A stretch of DNA of 60,000 nt from the NCBI GenBank assembly GCA_030704615.1, contig CM060731.1, positions 37,326,001 through 37,386,000 of the forward strand. Reading direction: 5' to 3'. The position numbers and the translations under genes are program-made. This document shows, one piece after another, positions 1 through 11,049 of the stretch. Each line of letters opens with the position of its first letter. Position 1 is the stretch's first letter. This DNA comes from Takakia lepidozioides (taxonomy: Eukaryota > Streptophyta > Takakiopsida > Takakiales > Takakiaceae). The notes under the pieces are model-generated. The model did not search any database. It was not told the DNA's origin and was given only the letters and a program-made list of their open reading frames with translations.

Positions 1-88
1 TCCTGTTCTTGACATTGAAAGACCTACCTCCTCAGGCTCTAACTACTCAGCGTATACCAGGGTAGAAGCGGCCTTTGAAGAAAGAGCT

Positions 89-818
89 TTGTATTCGGCT
101 CGTGGCTCAGTGAGTTTGGGCTCTTTGCCAAGCGGTGACCCTGACAGAGCTGATTACGGTTTGGGCTACGTTGAGCCTGCTTACGATCTTGAGGGGGTGC
201 CTGATGTTAACTCGCAAATCCAGGACTCTCTTGTGTTTGATAGTGAACAGCTCGAGTTGAGCAATGACGACTTGGTGTGGATCGATAAATTTGAATCTCG
301 ATTTTTTGTGGACGTCTCGTGTTTTTCAGCTACTGAACGGCAGAGAGTCTCTGCCTAGTTCAACGATCCTGCTTTACTGGTGAGGGAAGTCCATAGTGTG
401 ATTGACAAAGAGCTAGCTTTGAGGATACAGTTCAAGGTGCATATCCTCGAACTCAAAAGTCGATTTTTGTCATACGGTGCCCTAGAATTCAAGCAGTTTG
501 GGCTTTGCGAACAAATCTCCGTTCAATCCCTTGACGTTCCGCTGGTGTCCTGCGATTTTGTGGATCCCTGGCATTTGGCTTTGTTCACCAGTGACATTGG
601 TGCGATTTTGTTACGATTGTTAAGATTTGGGAGTCTTGCGGTGTGTACACCTACTACCCGTGACCTTGTTGAAACTTGATTCTCTCACGGGTCATAGTGA
701 GAAGGCTCTTCAAGGAGATCTTGTTATTCTCCCTAACGAACAATTCATTCTCCGCTCGATTCGCAAACTGAACGTTTTTGACTCCATCGGGCATTGGCCG
801 CCGATCAATGCCCGTTGA
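89..818 (+). pseudogene. Unrecognised ORFs upstream of gag in gypsy element I
   Basis: Three successive open stretches (89-358, 380-679 and 627-818) precede the gag-like region. I do not recognise the protein. The first stretch is acidic, with many Asp and Glu (for example VWIDKFESRFFVDVSC). The later parts are hydrophobic and mixed. They lie on the same strand as the gypsy ORFs, so they may be an extra 5' ORF of that element or a fragment of something it inserted into. The stretch 819-1040 continues without a clear ORF. No known domain motif is visible and coding status is uncertain. Confidence 0.35.
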
Positions 819-1040
819 ACACTGTCTTGTCTCGAACTTGGAGAAGTGACTGTTACTAGGGGTCAGACTACACCTTGTATGTGGGTTCTTGGTTCAAGAA
901 TTCCCGTGGGTGGAATTGGTTGGCTCTTGCTGAGCACGATCAAGAGACACACAAGCTTTTGAGGATTGTGACTCCACAAGCTGGGCAGTGTACCAGTGTG
1001 GTGGAAGTTGAAGATCTCTAAAGGTGCTGATTCCTAACTA

Positions 1041-2676
1041 ATGTCCAACTCGCCCAATAGCCGTTGGTTGCGTTCAGGTAGAAATATGATATCTGCTGCT
1101 CCTGTGTTATCTCCAGTCACTGAGCCTCGACATAGGACTTTTGTAGAGTCAGATTTGGTATCAATGGAAGAAGGATTTAGTGGGGTTGATGGTAGAAATC
1201 AGGTTAGGGCTTCCAATGGTCTTGCACCTGCGGCAACCACTAGCACCAAGCCTGACTTGGGTGGTAGAATTCAGGAAAACTTGGATGTTGCAGATGATAC
1301 GAGGGCCAACCTGTATGCCATGGATTTCCATGCACGACGGATGGACGGCTTGGATCGCATAGGGGAGTCACGTGCAAGTCAGCCTAGCATCTCAGTTTCG
1401 AGTTCCGCTCCACCGGCAGAATTGAGGCCTATTTCCTTGCATGACAATCCTCAATTTCAAGGTATGCCTGTCACCTCCTCTCGTGCATCTCATCCTTTGT
1501 ACGTGGCTAGTGAGTCCGTTTGGTCTGGCCCTGTGCGAAGCCAAGTGCTTGCACAGAGTTAACCAGCTCTTCAGTCATGGTCCAGTACCCCACCTACTAT
1601 ATTACCACTCTCCCGGGCTATGGGAGGGATGGCAGTTCATGAGGAGGTCAAGTCACAATAATTTGGGAATTCAGCCAGTGGCTTTTCAGGGACATATAGA
1701 TGCTGGTCATGTATACCATGTAGCACTGGTGATTACTTATGCCTATCCTGAGTATAACATGGGAAATAAGATAAAGATTTTTTTGGAATTGTTTGAAGTC
1801 AGTGCTCAAATGAACAAAGCTACGGAAGAGGTCATGATAGGTACATTCCGCATGAGCATGCAAGGAGAAGCCAATGATTTGTTGCATGTTGCTCCGAGTG
1901 GTGAAGAAAACCTGACTTGGGCCAAGGTTAAAAAAAGAGCCCTCATGATCTTTAAACCTACGGAGAGGCCTTTGGATAGCCTTGACAAACTTTGTGGCCG
2001 GCCATACAAGGAGGGTGAGTCTCTTTGGCAATAATTTTTAGATCTAAGGGCTGCTGCTGTTGAACAAGTGCCTGAAGATGTTGTTATTAGGGAGAGGTTG
2101 CTAAGACAACACTTCTTGAGAGGCATGCCAACAGAAGTGAAAGCCTGGGGACAACGTCGTACTTTCAGGGATAGTGATGAGATATTACATGAGGTTAGTC
2201 TTAAGCTTAGGGACCTGGCTGAAGCAAAGCAAAGGCGACACCATGTGAAATTTCAGATCCCTTATATGGATCATGAAGATACCATGGCCGCCACATTTGA
2301 TGAGAGAGAGACCTCTCCTGTAGGATCTGAGTCTAGTGACTCTGCTTTGCAAGAATTGGCTCACACTGTGGGTGAGTTGGGAAAAAACATAGCTACTCAA
2401 TTTGCAGCCTTGAAGGCTGATTAGCAGAGGACTGAGTGGAGACCCAGAGACTAGCAAAGAGCTGAATACAAACCCAGAGATCAGCAGAGAGGTAAAGGTA
2501 GAGGGTTCAAAGGTAAGACACAAACAGGGGCTACTTATGAGAGGAAGTTTGCTCCTTGTTATATTTGTGGCAGTGATGAGCATTACACTAAGGTATGTCC
2601 TGACCGTGAGGGCTATGCTGATTATATCAAAGAGAAGAAGAAGGCAGGGTCTTCCAACCAGGCTGCCCACGCACAT
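1041..2676 (+). pseudogene. Gag polyprotein remnant with CCHC zinc knuckle
   Basis: Gag would form the virus-like particle and bind element RNA. The N-terminal part is open from 1041 to 1562. The reading then shifts one frame and stays in it (1441-2034, 2068-2424, then to 2676). The middle, about 1760-2240, has the look of a retrotransposon gag domain: helical, charged, with LLRQHFLRGMPTEVKAWG. A CX2CX4HX4C knuckle (CYICGSDEHYTKVC) lies at 2557-2597. In-frame stops occur at 2032, 2422 and 2452. The latter two are TAG where neighbouring repeats have CAG, as expected from C-to-T change. The frame matches that of the downstream protease. Confidence 0.8.
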
Positions 2677-2694
2677 TTAAACTAAAAAGATCTT

Positions 2695-2934
2695 TTGGGT
2701 AGGGGACAAGAGGTTATGGGAAACAACACCCTGTTGATGCAAGTAAGGGTCATGTTGTCAACTAACTTTAAGGCTTTGCATTGTGAACTAGCCAAGAAAT
2801 GTCAAGTGCATGACATAAGTCCCTTGATCACACAATGTCATGTGCATCATTTGAGTTTTCCATGTGTTGTAGATACTGGATGTACCATGTCTGCCATCCC
2901 CTTGCAGGTAGTGAGAGTCTTGGGCCCAAGTTGA
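2695..2934 (+). pseudogene. Retroviral-type aspartic protease remnant
   Basis: The segment contains the aspartic protease active-site motif VVDTGCTMSAIP, with the catalytic Asp-Thr-Gly at 2872-2880, in the same frame as the zinc knuckle upstream. This enzyme would cut the gag-pol polyprotein. The frame closes at 2934. A second frame (2835-3173) continues with GSRYEPLGLVTVPCRI, which looks like the rest of the protease after a frameshift. The flap and second half cannot be followed beyond about 3050, where foreign sequence begins. It is a short, broken copy. Confidence 0.65.
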
Positions 2935-3039
2935 CCCCTGCACAAGGCATGGAGGTCATCATTGCAGATGGGTCAAGGTATGAGCCCTTGGGGCTGGTCA
3001 CTGTCCCTTGTAGAATACACTTTACATGCATTGAGAAGA

Positions 3040-3286
3040 TTAAAGAAAATAATTTCCATGTGAGGGGGAATGGCGCTTATACCTTGCATGGTAATTTTTT
3101 CCCTTGGACATCATCCCGATATCGGTCTTTCTTGCACTTTGGACACTTGGTGAGACGCGAATCATCTCCGTAGTATAGGGTTTCATCACATGGACATGCA
3201 TGAAAAATCTTATAGCCCATCCCCACACTAGAGTCCAAGACTTCGCGCGTCTCTTTCCGCGAGAAAGAGGTCTTGATTACTTGCAT
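3040..3286 (-). pseudogene. CACTA (En/Spm) transposase fragment inside gypsy I
   Basis: On the minus strand an open stretch from 3286 reads KIFHACPCDETLYYGDD followed by KCPKCKKDRYRDD. This matches the Cys-rich N-terminal pattern of plant En/Spm transposases (HACPNDC...L..CPxCxxSRY), recognised by eye. It is antisense to the surrounding gypsy genes and interrupts the protease-RT linker. Only about 80 residues are visible. No CACTA terminal repeats were found at its edges, so it is a captured or truncated fragment rather than a complete insertion. Confidence 0.6.
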
Positions 3287-3577
3287 AGTTATAGTAGGAG
3301 ACCAATTCTTATTGGGATTGGATTGGATGATAGGGGCTCAAGCTACCATCACATCAACCTTGGTGACAATTCCCTAAGATTTCCAATGGAGAAGGACATG
3401 AAGTTATAGTGCCTCTCAAGATGCATGTAGGCACTGCTACTCCAACATTTCCTAAGTTCAAGCCATGGTAAGGGAGGTAATGCAAAGGACCCACCACAAC
3501 ATGTCTTGGCTGGATTTTTACAATATAAGCCAGATCTTGCCTTGATGTATGAGTGACATGTACCTAGCTCTGGTCAA

Positions 3578-4735
3578 ATGTCTGGTGCTCCCATTATGGT
3601 GCAAAAGAACAGTACTTTGATTAGAGCTCCATGTGATGTCACTATTCTATCTATGTGCCAGAGAGTGGTCAAGACCCAATTGGCCTATCTTTGTCCTAAG
3701 GGACACTACCTTGAGGTTGATGGATGGAGGAGGCTTACTGCCTTAAAGCATTGCCTTGTTGCTACTGGGGTTCTTGATAGAGGTTACAAAGACGAAGTCA
3801 AGCTCCTTATAGCCAATCTTGAAAGGTTTCCTGTGATCATCAAGAAGGGGCAAGTGCTTGCTAGAATTTCTGCCCGTCCCTTAGAAGAGATTGGTGAAGT
3901 CCAGCCTGCTTTTGGTTTTGAAGCCTTAGGCATTGCCCATGATCAATCAGATCTGGTCACTGTTTTTTCCAGCCACTCTTCTCCTGCCATGAGCTTCAAG
4001 AATAGACTCAATGCTCAAGAAAGAGAAGCCCTTGCCAAAGTCCTTGGTGAGATCAAACTCAACCCTTTACTTGAGGAAGCCCAAAAGAAACAAGTTGAGA
4101 CCTTGAGACTGAGGGACCTCCTGTCAAGCAATTTGCCTATAGAGAGTGTGAAAGAGAGGGCTATTGTGCAAGAGGAAATAAAAAAAATGCTTGATGCTGG
4201 TGTGATTAAGCCTTCCATCTCTCCTTGGGCCAGTCCCATAGTCCTTGTAGGGAAGAAAGATGGAAGTACTCGCTTCTGTGTGGACTTCAGGCGTCTCAAT
4301 ACAGTCACCAAGAAAGATGCATATCCCCTCCCTAGGATCAATGAGACCATTGACATGTTACATGGAGCCACTGTGTTTTCTTCCTTAGACTTGGCCTCTG
4401 GATTTTGGCAAGTACCTCTGACTGAGGAAGCAAAAGAGAAAACCTCCTTTGTCTGTAGGATGGGCAAGTACCAATATGAAACCATGCATTTTGGTTTGTG
4501 CAATGCAACTTCTACCTTCCATCACCTAATGGATATTGTCCTTCGAAATTTGAGGTGGGAGTGTGCTTTGATATACATTGATGACATCAATGTATATTCA
4601 GCCACCTTTGAAGCCCATCTTCTTGACTTGCAACGTGTCTTCAGCAGACTTAGAGCTGCAGGGTTAAAGGTTAAGCTAAAGAAATTATGTGAATTGTGCA
4701 TGCCCGAGCTTCACTTCTTGGGTCATGTCCTATAA
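3578..4735 (+). pseudogene. Reverse transcriptase domain of gypsy element I
   Basis: The 385-residue open frame contains the classic order of RT motifs: a VKERAIVQEEI segment, then SPWASPIVLVGKKDGSTRFC, then VDFRRLNTVTKKDAYPLP, then SSLDLASGFWQVPL, then the catalytic box YIDDINVYS (F/YxDD) and HFLGHVL at the end. It would copy element RNA into DNA. The catalytic aspartates are present. The conserved FGLxNAPxTFQ box has become FGLCNATSTFHH. The frame ends at a stop in an A-rich run at 4733, and the tether to RNase H continues in other frames, showing frameshift decay. Confidence 0.92.
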
Positions 4736-4739
4736 AAAA

Positions 4740-5384
4740 AAGGTCTGAAGCCTGATCCTGAGAAGCTTCGCTCTGTCTGGGAGTTTCCCATTCCCGAATC
4801 CCAAGGACAAACACTGTGTTAAATTCTTCCTTGGTTTGGCTTTTACTACCGGAGGCATCAAACATTTTGCCATGATTGCTTTTGCTTTGACCAAGCTTCT
4901 GGCTAAGGATGTTCGCTTTGAATGGGGCACTTTCCAACAAGTTGCATTTGACAGGTTGAAGGTTGCTCTCATTACTGCTCCAGTCCTTATGTTTCCCAAT
5001 TTTCACCTGCCTTTCAAGATGCAAACAGATGCTTCTGATGTTGACATCTCTGCCATTTTGTGTCAAGTAGTTGATGGGAAGGAGCATGTCATTGCTTATG
5101 CCTCTAGGAAGCTGGACAAGCATGAAAATAACTACTCTATCACTGATAAGGAGGGGCTAGCTTTGACCTTTGGTGTTAAACACTACAAACAATATTTGCA
5201 TGGCAACAAGTTTGTGGTTGCGACTGATTATCTTCCCCTTAAGGCATTGCTTCGGCCTCGTGAGTTGTATGGTAGACTGGCACGATGGGTTACGTTCCTA
5301 CAAGAGTTTGATCTTGACATTGTCTACAAGAAGGGGAAGGAAAATTCAATGCAGATGCTCTTACACGGGTTGAGCCTCATGTAG
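4740..5384 (+). pseudogene. RT connection and RNase H domain of gypsy I
   Basis: After a frameshift the pol reading resumes near 4743 (KKGLKPDPEKLRSVWEFPIP) and again from 4836. Visible RNase H landmarks are TDASDVDISAIL (first catalytic Asp), ENNYSITDKEGLAL (catalytic Glu) and FVVATDYLPLKALL (catalytic Asp). Then comes ARWVTFLQEFDLDIVYKKGKEN, the usual end of gypsy RNase H. The domain would remove RNA from RNA:DNA hybrids. It ends at 5384. The following 440 bp, to about 5825, contain no clear ORF and probably represent a decayed linker. Confidence 0.88.
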
Positions 5385-5825
5385 GCAAGCCTATGGTGAC
5401 CTTGGAGGACTTGGCTGCTCTTGATATATCCTCTCCTAAGGGGACAAACCCTGTTCTTAACCTTTTATGTGTTGATCAGCAACCTCTTCTTCTTGATCCA
5501 TCTAGCTTGGAGATTGCATGGGGCTGGTCTAGCCTTCTTGATGATCTAGGCTGAGTCCTTATATTGCTGGTTTGGACAGTGGATCTCATGTCTAAAGCCT
5601 TTGTGAGGGGCTAATCTATCCTTCCTTATTCCTTGTCTTTCCTTTTCAGCCTTGGTTCGGGTTTGGTGCATCTATTGATGTACTCCGGTGTAGGTTTTGG
5701 CAGTGCTTTAAGGCCCGATTTGCCTTCCCATGAGCCATTTCAAATGAGGCAAGGATCTAGTGGCTGGAGATAACATGAGGCAAGCACTCCATGTCACCCT
5801 TACTAAAGCCCATTGAACCTCGCTT

Positions 5826-7028
5826 ATGTGCAGTACAATCATGGATGATATGCTGCATGTAGAGCTACTCCATCAGTGTCTTCATGGACGTTCACCTGTA
5901 GGGCTCCTTGAGAAGTTGAGGAAGCAAGTGTTGTACAATGTGGATGCTCATCGTTGTAGGGATGGCAAGTTGTACAAAGTGGGCACTAAGGATGGGAGTC
6001 CTTGCTACTTGGAGATACCACCACGGAGCCAGTTAGATGCTTTGTTGGAATGCTTTCATGCTTCTTTGTATGCAGGTCATCTTGCGGTCAAGAAGACTAT
6101 AGCTCGCATACAAGAGGTGTACTACTGGAAGGGAATTCAAAGAGATGTGACTGCCTTCATCTCTAAGTGGGAGACATGTCGATCTAACCTTGCACTTCCT
6201 CGGGTGGGGGTCACTTATAAATTGCAATCCTTGCCTGTAACACATGCATTTGCTTGAGTTGGTAATGATTTGGTAGGACCTCTCGCTCTCATGTTAAAGG
6301 GTCATAACTATCTTTGGGTAGTTACAGATTACTTGACTAAGTGGGTAGAAGTCTGTCCTATGGTTATCAAGGATTCTGACTCGGTAGCACAACTCTTCTT
6401 TGAGGAGATTGTGATGAGACATGGTTGTCCTCTTGAGGTCCTTATTGATAATGGTCGGGAGTCTTGCAATGACCTCTTGAATATCATATACTATAACTTT
6501 GGAATCAAGCATGTGACTACAGCCCCCTACCATCCTCAAACCAATGGTTTGACGGAGCGTTTCAATCAGACTTTCTACCGAATGTTGGCGAAGAATGGCG
6601 AGCTTGCAAGGGAGTGGGACATCTTCATTCCTCCTCTGGTCTTTGCTTATCACACTGCTATTCATGCTAGCACGAGGAAAACTCCTTTTGAGTTGCTTTA
6701 TGGTAAACGTTGTGTCTCTCCTTTGCATCCTACTCCACTGATTTCCATTGTTTCTAAGCCTGCTGACTTGACTGATTTTGTAGAGAGGGTGCGTGCTAGG
6801 CACATGGTATCGGTTAATGAGGCTAAGGCTAACATAGTTCTTGCTCAAGCAGTACAGGCTAGGAATTTTAACAAGCGGGTTAAGTACTCAAATCACTTCC
6901 ATGAGGGACAGACTGTGTGCCTACGTCTTCTGCAGGGGCAACATGTATGTAAATCTAAGCGGAAGATCGATGGTCCTTATTTGTTGTACAAGTTGCTTCG
7001 TGGGAGACGTGCTTTGATTTTGCCGTAG
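5826..7028 (+). pseudogene. Integrase (zinc-binding and catalytic core) of gypsy I
   Basis: The first part (5826-6257) has the HHCC zinc-binding pattern: HASLYAGHLAVKKT, then YYWKGIQRDV, then CRSNLA. A TGA stop at 6255 interrupts the frame, which then continues unchanged. The core (6270-7028) has VVTDYLTKWVEV (first Asp), LIDNGRESCN (second Asp) and PYHPQTNGLTERFNQT (Glu region). The C-terminal part ends with RKIDGPYLLYKLL. Integrase would insert the cDNA into the genome. There is no chromodomain after it; the frame stops at 7026. With the internal stop the protein cannot be made whole. Confidence 0.9.
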
Positions 7029-7421
7029 AGACACAATACGAAAGCACAGGAGGAGCCAATGGCACTTGCAGATTTGATTCATTCTAAGCTGGTTTTTGAC
7101 TTGACATGCATCAATGTTGAGGGCGTTCAGTGGTACTTACTCCTCGTGGTGCAGGTGCTATGGAGACTTCGATTTCATAGGAGACCTCTTTTGGACTTGA
7201 ACATCTCTTCATTTTCAGATTGTAGTATTCTTCCATAGTTGTTTTGTAGTCTAGTTTTAGACTTAGCATGAAGTTCCAACTTGTCCACACGCGTAAAGTT
7301 TTCCTTTGCAGGGGTTTTGTCCCACCGGGTTTTCCCATGAAAGGTTTTTCACCTTGCAACGTTGGGGAAATTCATGGCGGGGTAACATCCTTATATTTTA
7401 TCTCGCGGAGCTCGGATTTTT
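7029..7421 (+). other. 3' noncoding region of gypsy I
   Basis: Between the integrase stop and the polypurine tract there is no convincing ORF. The sequence ends in a run that leads directly into the purine tract. It is best read as the 3' untranslated part of the element. Confidence 0.6.
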
Positions 7422-7435
7422 AAGGGGGGGGGGAA
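7422..7435 (+). promoter_or_regulatory. Polypurine tract of gypsy I
   Basis: An uninterrupted purine stretch (aagggggggggga type) lies just before the putative 3' LTR. This is where plus-strand DNA synthesis is primed in LTR retrotransposons. Confidence 0.7.
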
Positions 7436-7960
7436 GCCTTCACATATGTGATGGCCTATGTTCTTCTGGCCTGACTTTCAGCCTATTCATCACTGTCTGA
7501 CAGGTTCATCCCATGCCATTAGTATTTACAGCGGGAGATCGTTATATACAGCCTGACCTGTACTTGTTTGAGGTTATCTTAGAGCTTTGTGGCTGCATCT
7601 GGCCCCTTCATTGGTCTACGGGCCAGATCTGTTTGTAATCTAGGCAACCCGTGGCATGCTGCCATGTGGGGGTATTGCCTCACCCTAGGTTTTGGGTATA
7701 AGCTTGTTTCTGACCTTGAGTCAGGGCCCTTCTTTTCGTATGTACAACTTGGTGTACGGGCTTCTGGACGTGCTCTGTGAGCTTTGGATGTGTGTGTGTT
7801 AGCTCTGCATATGCTGTACGTGGGATCCTCTACATGTTCATCTCTCTTCTCGTGCTATAAAACCCGCTCCTTCCGAGTTCTTACACCCTTAGTTTAACGT
7901 GTACTTGTGAGGACGGGAGAATCTCATTCAAGCACAAAATAAGCCTTCACAGCCTATATG
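7436..7960 (+). repeat. Putative 3' LTR of gypsy I
   Basis: The segment directly follows the polypurine tract, has no ORF, and contains a TATA box (CTATAAAAC at 7854-7862) about 100 bp before its presumed end, as expected for the U3/R boundary of an LTR. The exact ends are uncertain because the 5' LTR is outside the window. The motif AGCCTTCACA occurs both near 7436 and near 7948. Confidence 0.55.
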
Positions 7961-10494
7961 GCAGTTTTGGCTCCAACTTCTTGGGCCAGACAGAAAAAAA
8001 AAGAACCCTCCTAGAATGGAGACCCAACTCTCAACTCTTGGGCTCAAGAAGTTTGGTATTAAAATAGACTATTTTTGTGCGATCATGATGGTTGACGTTG
8101 GCCCAAGACCAACCCAAGAGTGGTAGAAATTGGGCCCATGATGTCTTGGCTTGGGCCCTAGTGTAAAGCGGCCTTAAAAGCCGACATGAACTTTGATTTT
8201 GGTTCCACTCTAAAAGGGCCAACTTCCATGTATCGGCCAAGTTGGATTTGCTTCCATGTGTTAATTTTAGCCGGCGCCCAAATATCAAATATCGGTGACC
8301 GGCATCGGTAAGCGTGGAATATGGCGCCAGAGTTCATGGCCGATATCCGGAATAGCTTTTCACCTGTTGTGTTGTTTACCATGTCTCTTCTACATGCTGT
8401 GAAGGTCACCTTTGTGCACATTGCTCATTATTGCTCATCTCCCTTAACTCCCGCCGGGACCCACCCTTTGCCAAATGACGTGCTCAATTGGTCTAGGCCT
8501 CGGAGAGCGATGCAGACCTATTGCCCGATTACCTTTGAACCCTATGCACATCAAAGCAACCATCCATGCCACCAGTCGGCCATGCTCAAACTTTGATAAC
8601 TTGGCTGAGAAATGGAGAAAGAACCCTTGGGCTTAGTCAACCAAGCGAAAACTAGCATGCGTTCAAAAATGGATGTGATAATGGATGACAATCACGGTGG
8701 TATGGTGAAAAGCTGGTCCGTGACAAGCAGGAGAAACCAGAGGAACCAATTGCGTAGTCGGTGCCTGAAGATAGGGCCAACAAAATAAGGCATGAGAGTA
8801 CGTTATTTGTCCAGTTTTCTATTAGTGGAACTAGTTTTTAGATTCAAGGGTTGTAAAACACATCATTCAATCTCCAAAAGCCACGGAGGTGTGAGAGTTT
8901 TAGTTGCAAGGATCGACAATCAGGCAAGCCTTGAAGAGCGGGGCTCTAGGGAGCAACCGTGAGACAAGACAAAGGCACGCCTCAATTTGCGTCTGTAACG
9001 CTTGGCATCTTCAGGCTAACGGATACTTGACCCGTATGCAGGGTAGATTAAGAGGGTACATCCGGGTAAAACATTGCAGGTTTGGGGTAAATCCGGGTAA
9101 GTGATTTACCGCACAGCACTGGTGATCCACTTTTGTTGGTCAGCGCCACATTGACCACCTCCTCATTCTTCGTCAGCGATTTTTCAGGCTGTGTGAGGCT
9201 TTGTTCATTGTCTCACCCATTTTTGTGAAGTACTCGTCCTCCTTTCTGTGCAAGCTTGCCCAAACCGCCACCGCCCAGCTTTCGTATGGTGGAGGCACAA
9301 TGAATCCGACTATCGTCATAAGCTACAATGTGATACTAACTCTGTCTTTCTGCACAATCATCAGCTTGGACTCGCTTACAACCTACTCCTTGTGCGCTCC
9401 TGCATTCTTTTTCTTTCTGTTTCTCTTATTCAGGAGAAACGAAACCAACCCGATGATTCGGTACGTCACCACTGAGGTAAGAAATCTCCACAACTCTACT
9501 TTGAAGCGGATCAATATTTTCCCAATCGAGATTTGTACTTGAACTGTAACTCACAACCTATTTCACTCTTATATTTCTTTCCTAGGTTATTGGGCATGAG
9601 ATGAACAACAAAGTGATTCAGTCTTACATCTAGCTGTTGTTTGGAAGTGAGACTTGTTCTTTTCATCCCTCTTCTCTTCCTCCAGCTCCAGACAGCCAAG
9701 TGAAGAGGTATTTCCCAGATGAGTGGAAGTGGAAGTCCCTGTGAATTGGGCATTTTCTCTACATATAGCAGAGTGATCCTGGGTTCAATCCTTGGACAGC
9801 CCTGCATAGGAGCAACCTGTGTGCCTGCAGCTGGACACTGATTCGTAGGCTAAGTGAGATCTTTTTGCTGTCTCCAAAGAGTGCTCAAAGGAATTCTGTT
9901 TTTCTCTCTCTTCATAAGAAGATCACAAATGCTTAGAGCTGCTAGTGCTCAGCATATCTGCATGAGCGCTGGTAATATTGGTTTTTGGACTTAGTGTTCT
10001 TCTTTCATGCTTTCTTTTGTCCCGTAAGCTCCAGCTTGAGAGCTCTTTCAGCTTTCTGGAACTCACTACCAACTCATCATCAGCATTTCTTCTCTTTAGC
10101 TTTGTGATCTCAATAACTCTTGTGCAGTGCTGCATGTGACGTTTGCCTTGTCTCTTGGAGTCAATTCGGAAATTGTTGAGTCACAGCAATTTCTCTGTAC
10201 TGGTGGTGAAGTGGAGCTGCCATGCTTACTTGAACAAGCTTTCGTTGATGTACATGTAGGCTTCGCCTAATTGTCTCTATGAGTTGAGTCAAAATATCCT
10301 GTGCCTTAGTGCTCAATGAAATTGCTTTGTTGCTGTGAAATTGTGTTGGCACTGTGGACTTGGGACCTATCATGTCTCTGATTTCACTCCCATACAGTAA
10401 TACATTTCTTTTCTTTATCTCTTCACCTTGCGTATTACCACTGATACGGCTTGCCAACTCAAATTCTTTGTTTCCTGATTTATGTGTGTATTTC
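7961..10494. other. Intergenic region, no recognised gene
   Basis: Short ORFs occur on both strands but none shows a domain, consistent splice sites or low-complexity coding bias that I can support. A tRNA-like B-box (GGGTTCAATCC) lies near 9779-9791 and suggests an old SINE relic. A possible splice donor (CTGAG|GTAAGA) at 9476 could end a 5' leader exon for the HMA gene downstream, but this is speculative. Confidence 0.5.
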
Positions 10495-10690
10495 AGCACT
10501 AGAGCAGGTAGTCCAGTGGTTGTGTGTTTGTGCCTTGCCTGGGAGTAACCTAGGTGATCTAGGGTTCAAAGTGTCTACCTTCCAAGTACGGAAGGCAGTA
10601 GTCCTTCGGGATAAAGAGAGTGTCATTTACTCCTCCGGAAGGAGTCACAGTTTTGGACTACTGGAAAAAATTAACCCTGATTGTTGCTAA
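10495..10690 (+). mobile_element. tRNA-derived SINE-like unit
   Basis: A RNA polymerase III A-box-like element (TAGTCCAGTGG, about 10510) is followed about 50 bp later by a B-box-like element (GGGTTCAAAG, about 10562), the internal promoter layout of tRNA-derived SINEs. The body (GTAGTCCTTCGGGATAAAGA) resembles tRNA-related SINE tails. TSDs were not found, so the boundaries are approximate. Confidence 0.45.
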
Positions 10691-11049
10691 TTTATAGCAA
10701 GAGTCTTCAGAGAGTCTTCATATTCTAAATATGATTGAGCATTAGGCTTTTGTTGGCTTGAGAATTCCGTGAGATTTATTTTCTGTAGAGAACTGATCTA
10801 GAAGTACCTTAGACTTGACCTCTGAAACCAGACTGAGGCCTTGAGCTGCTTGATCATTGAGAGCCAGAGCTGCTTGATCATTGAGAGCCAGTTGTGCTTA
10901 AATATAATCTTAGACGTATTCATGAATAAATGTGTTATTATTCTTGGGATGATTATGTGAGTTCTTTGCCGATTGAACTTCTACTCAAATTAACCTGGTG
11001 TTTGATTTTGACAAGATTCGAGTTTGGTTTCACTTCGTAATTTTGGAGT

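Larger units (their letters stand above)
1..7960 (+). mobile_element. Ty3/gypsy LTR retrotransposon I, 5' end outside window
   Basis: The order of recognisable parts is gag, CCHC zinc knuckle, aspartic protease, reverse transcriptase, RNase H, integrase zinc domain, integrase core, polypurine tract and 3' LTR. Integrase downstream of RT is the Ty3/gypsy arrangement. The 5' LTR is not in the window, so TSDs cannot be tested. The coding parts lie in several frames with in-frame stops, so this copy cannot encode its proteins without repair; I regard it as dead. No chromodomain is visible after integrase. A CACTA transposase fragment interrupts the segment after the protease. Confidence 0.9.

Noticed and set aside
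9201-9542. 113-residue ORF with membrane-like segments
   Set aside because: Overlapping frames are equally open, there is no homologous pattern, and the position suggests a leader or intergenic DNA.
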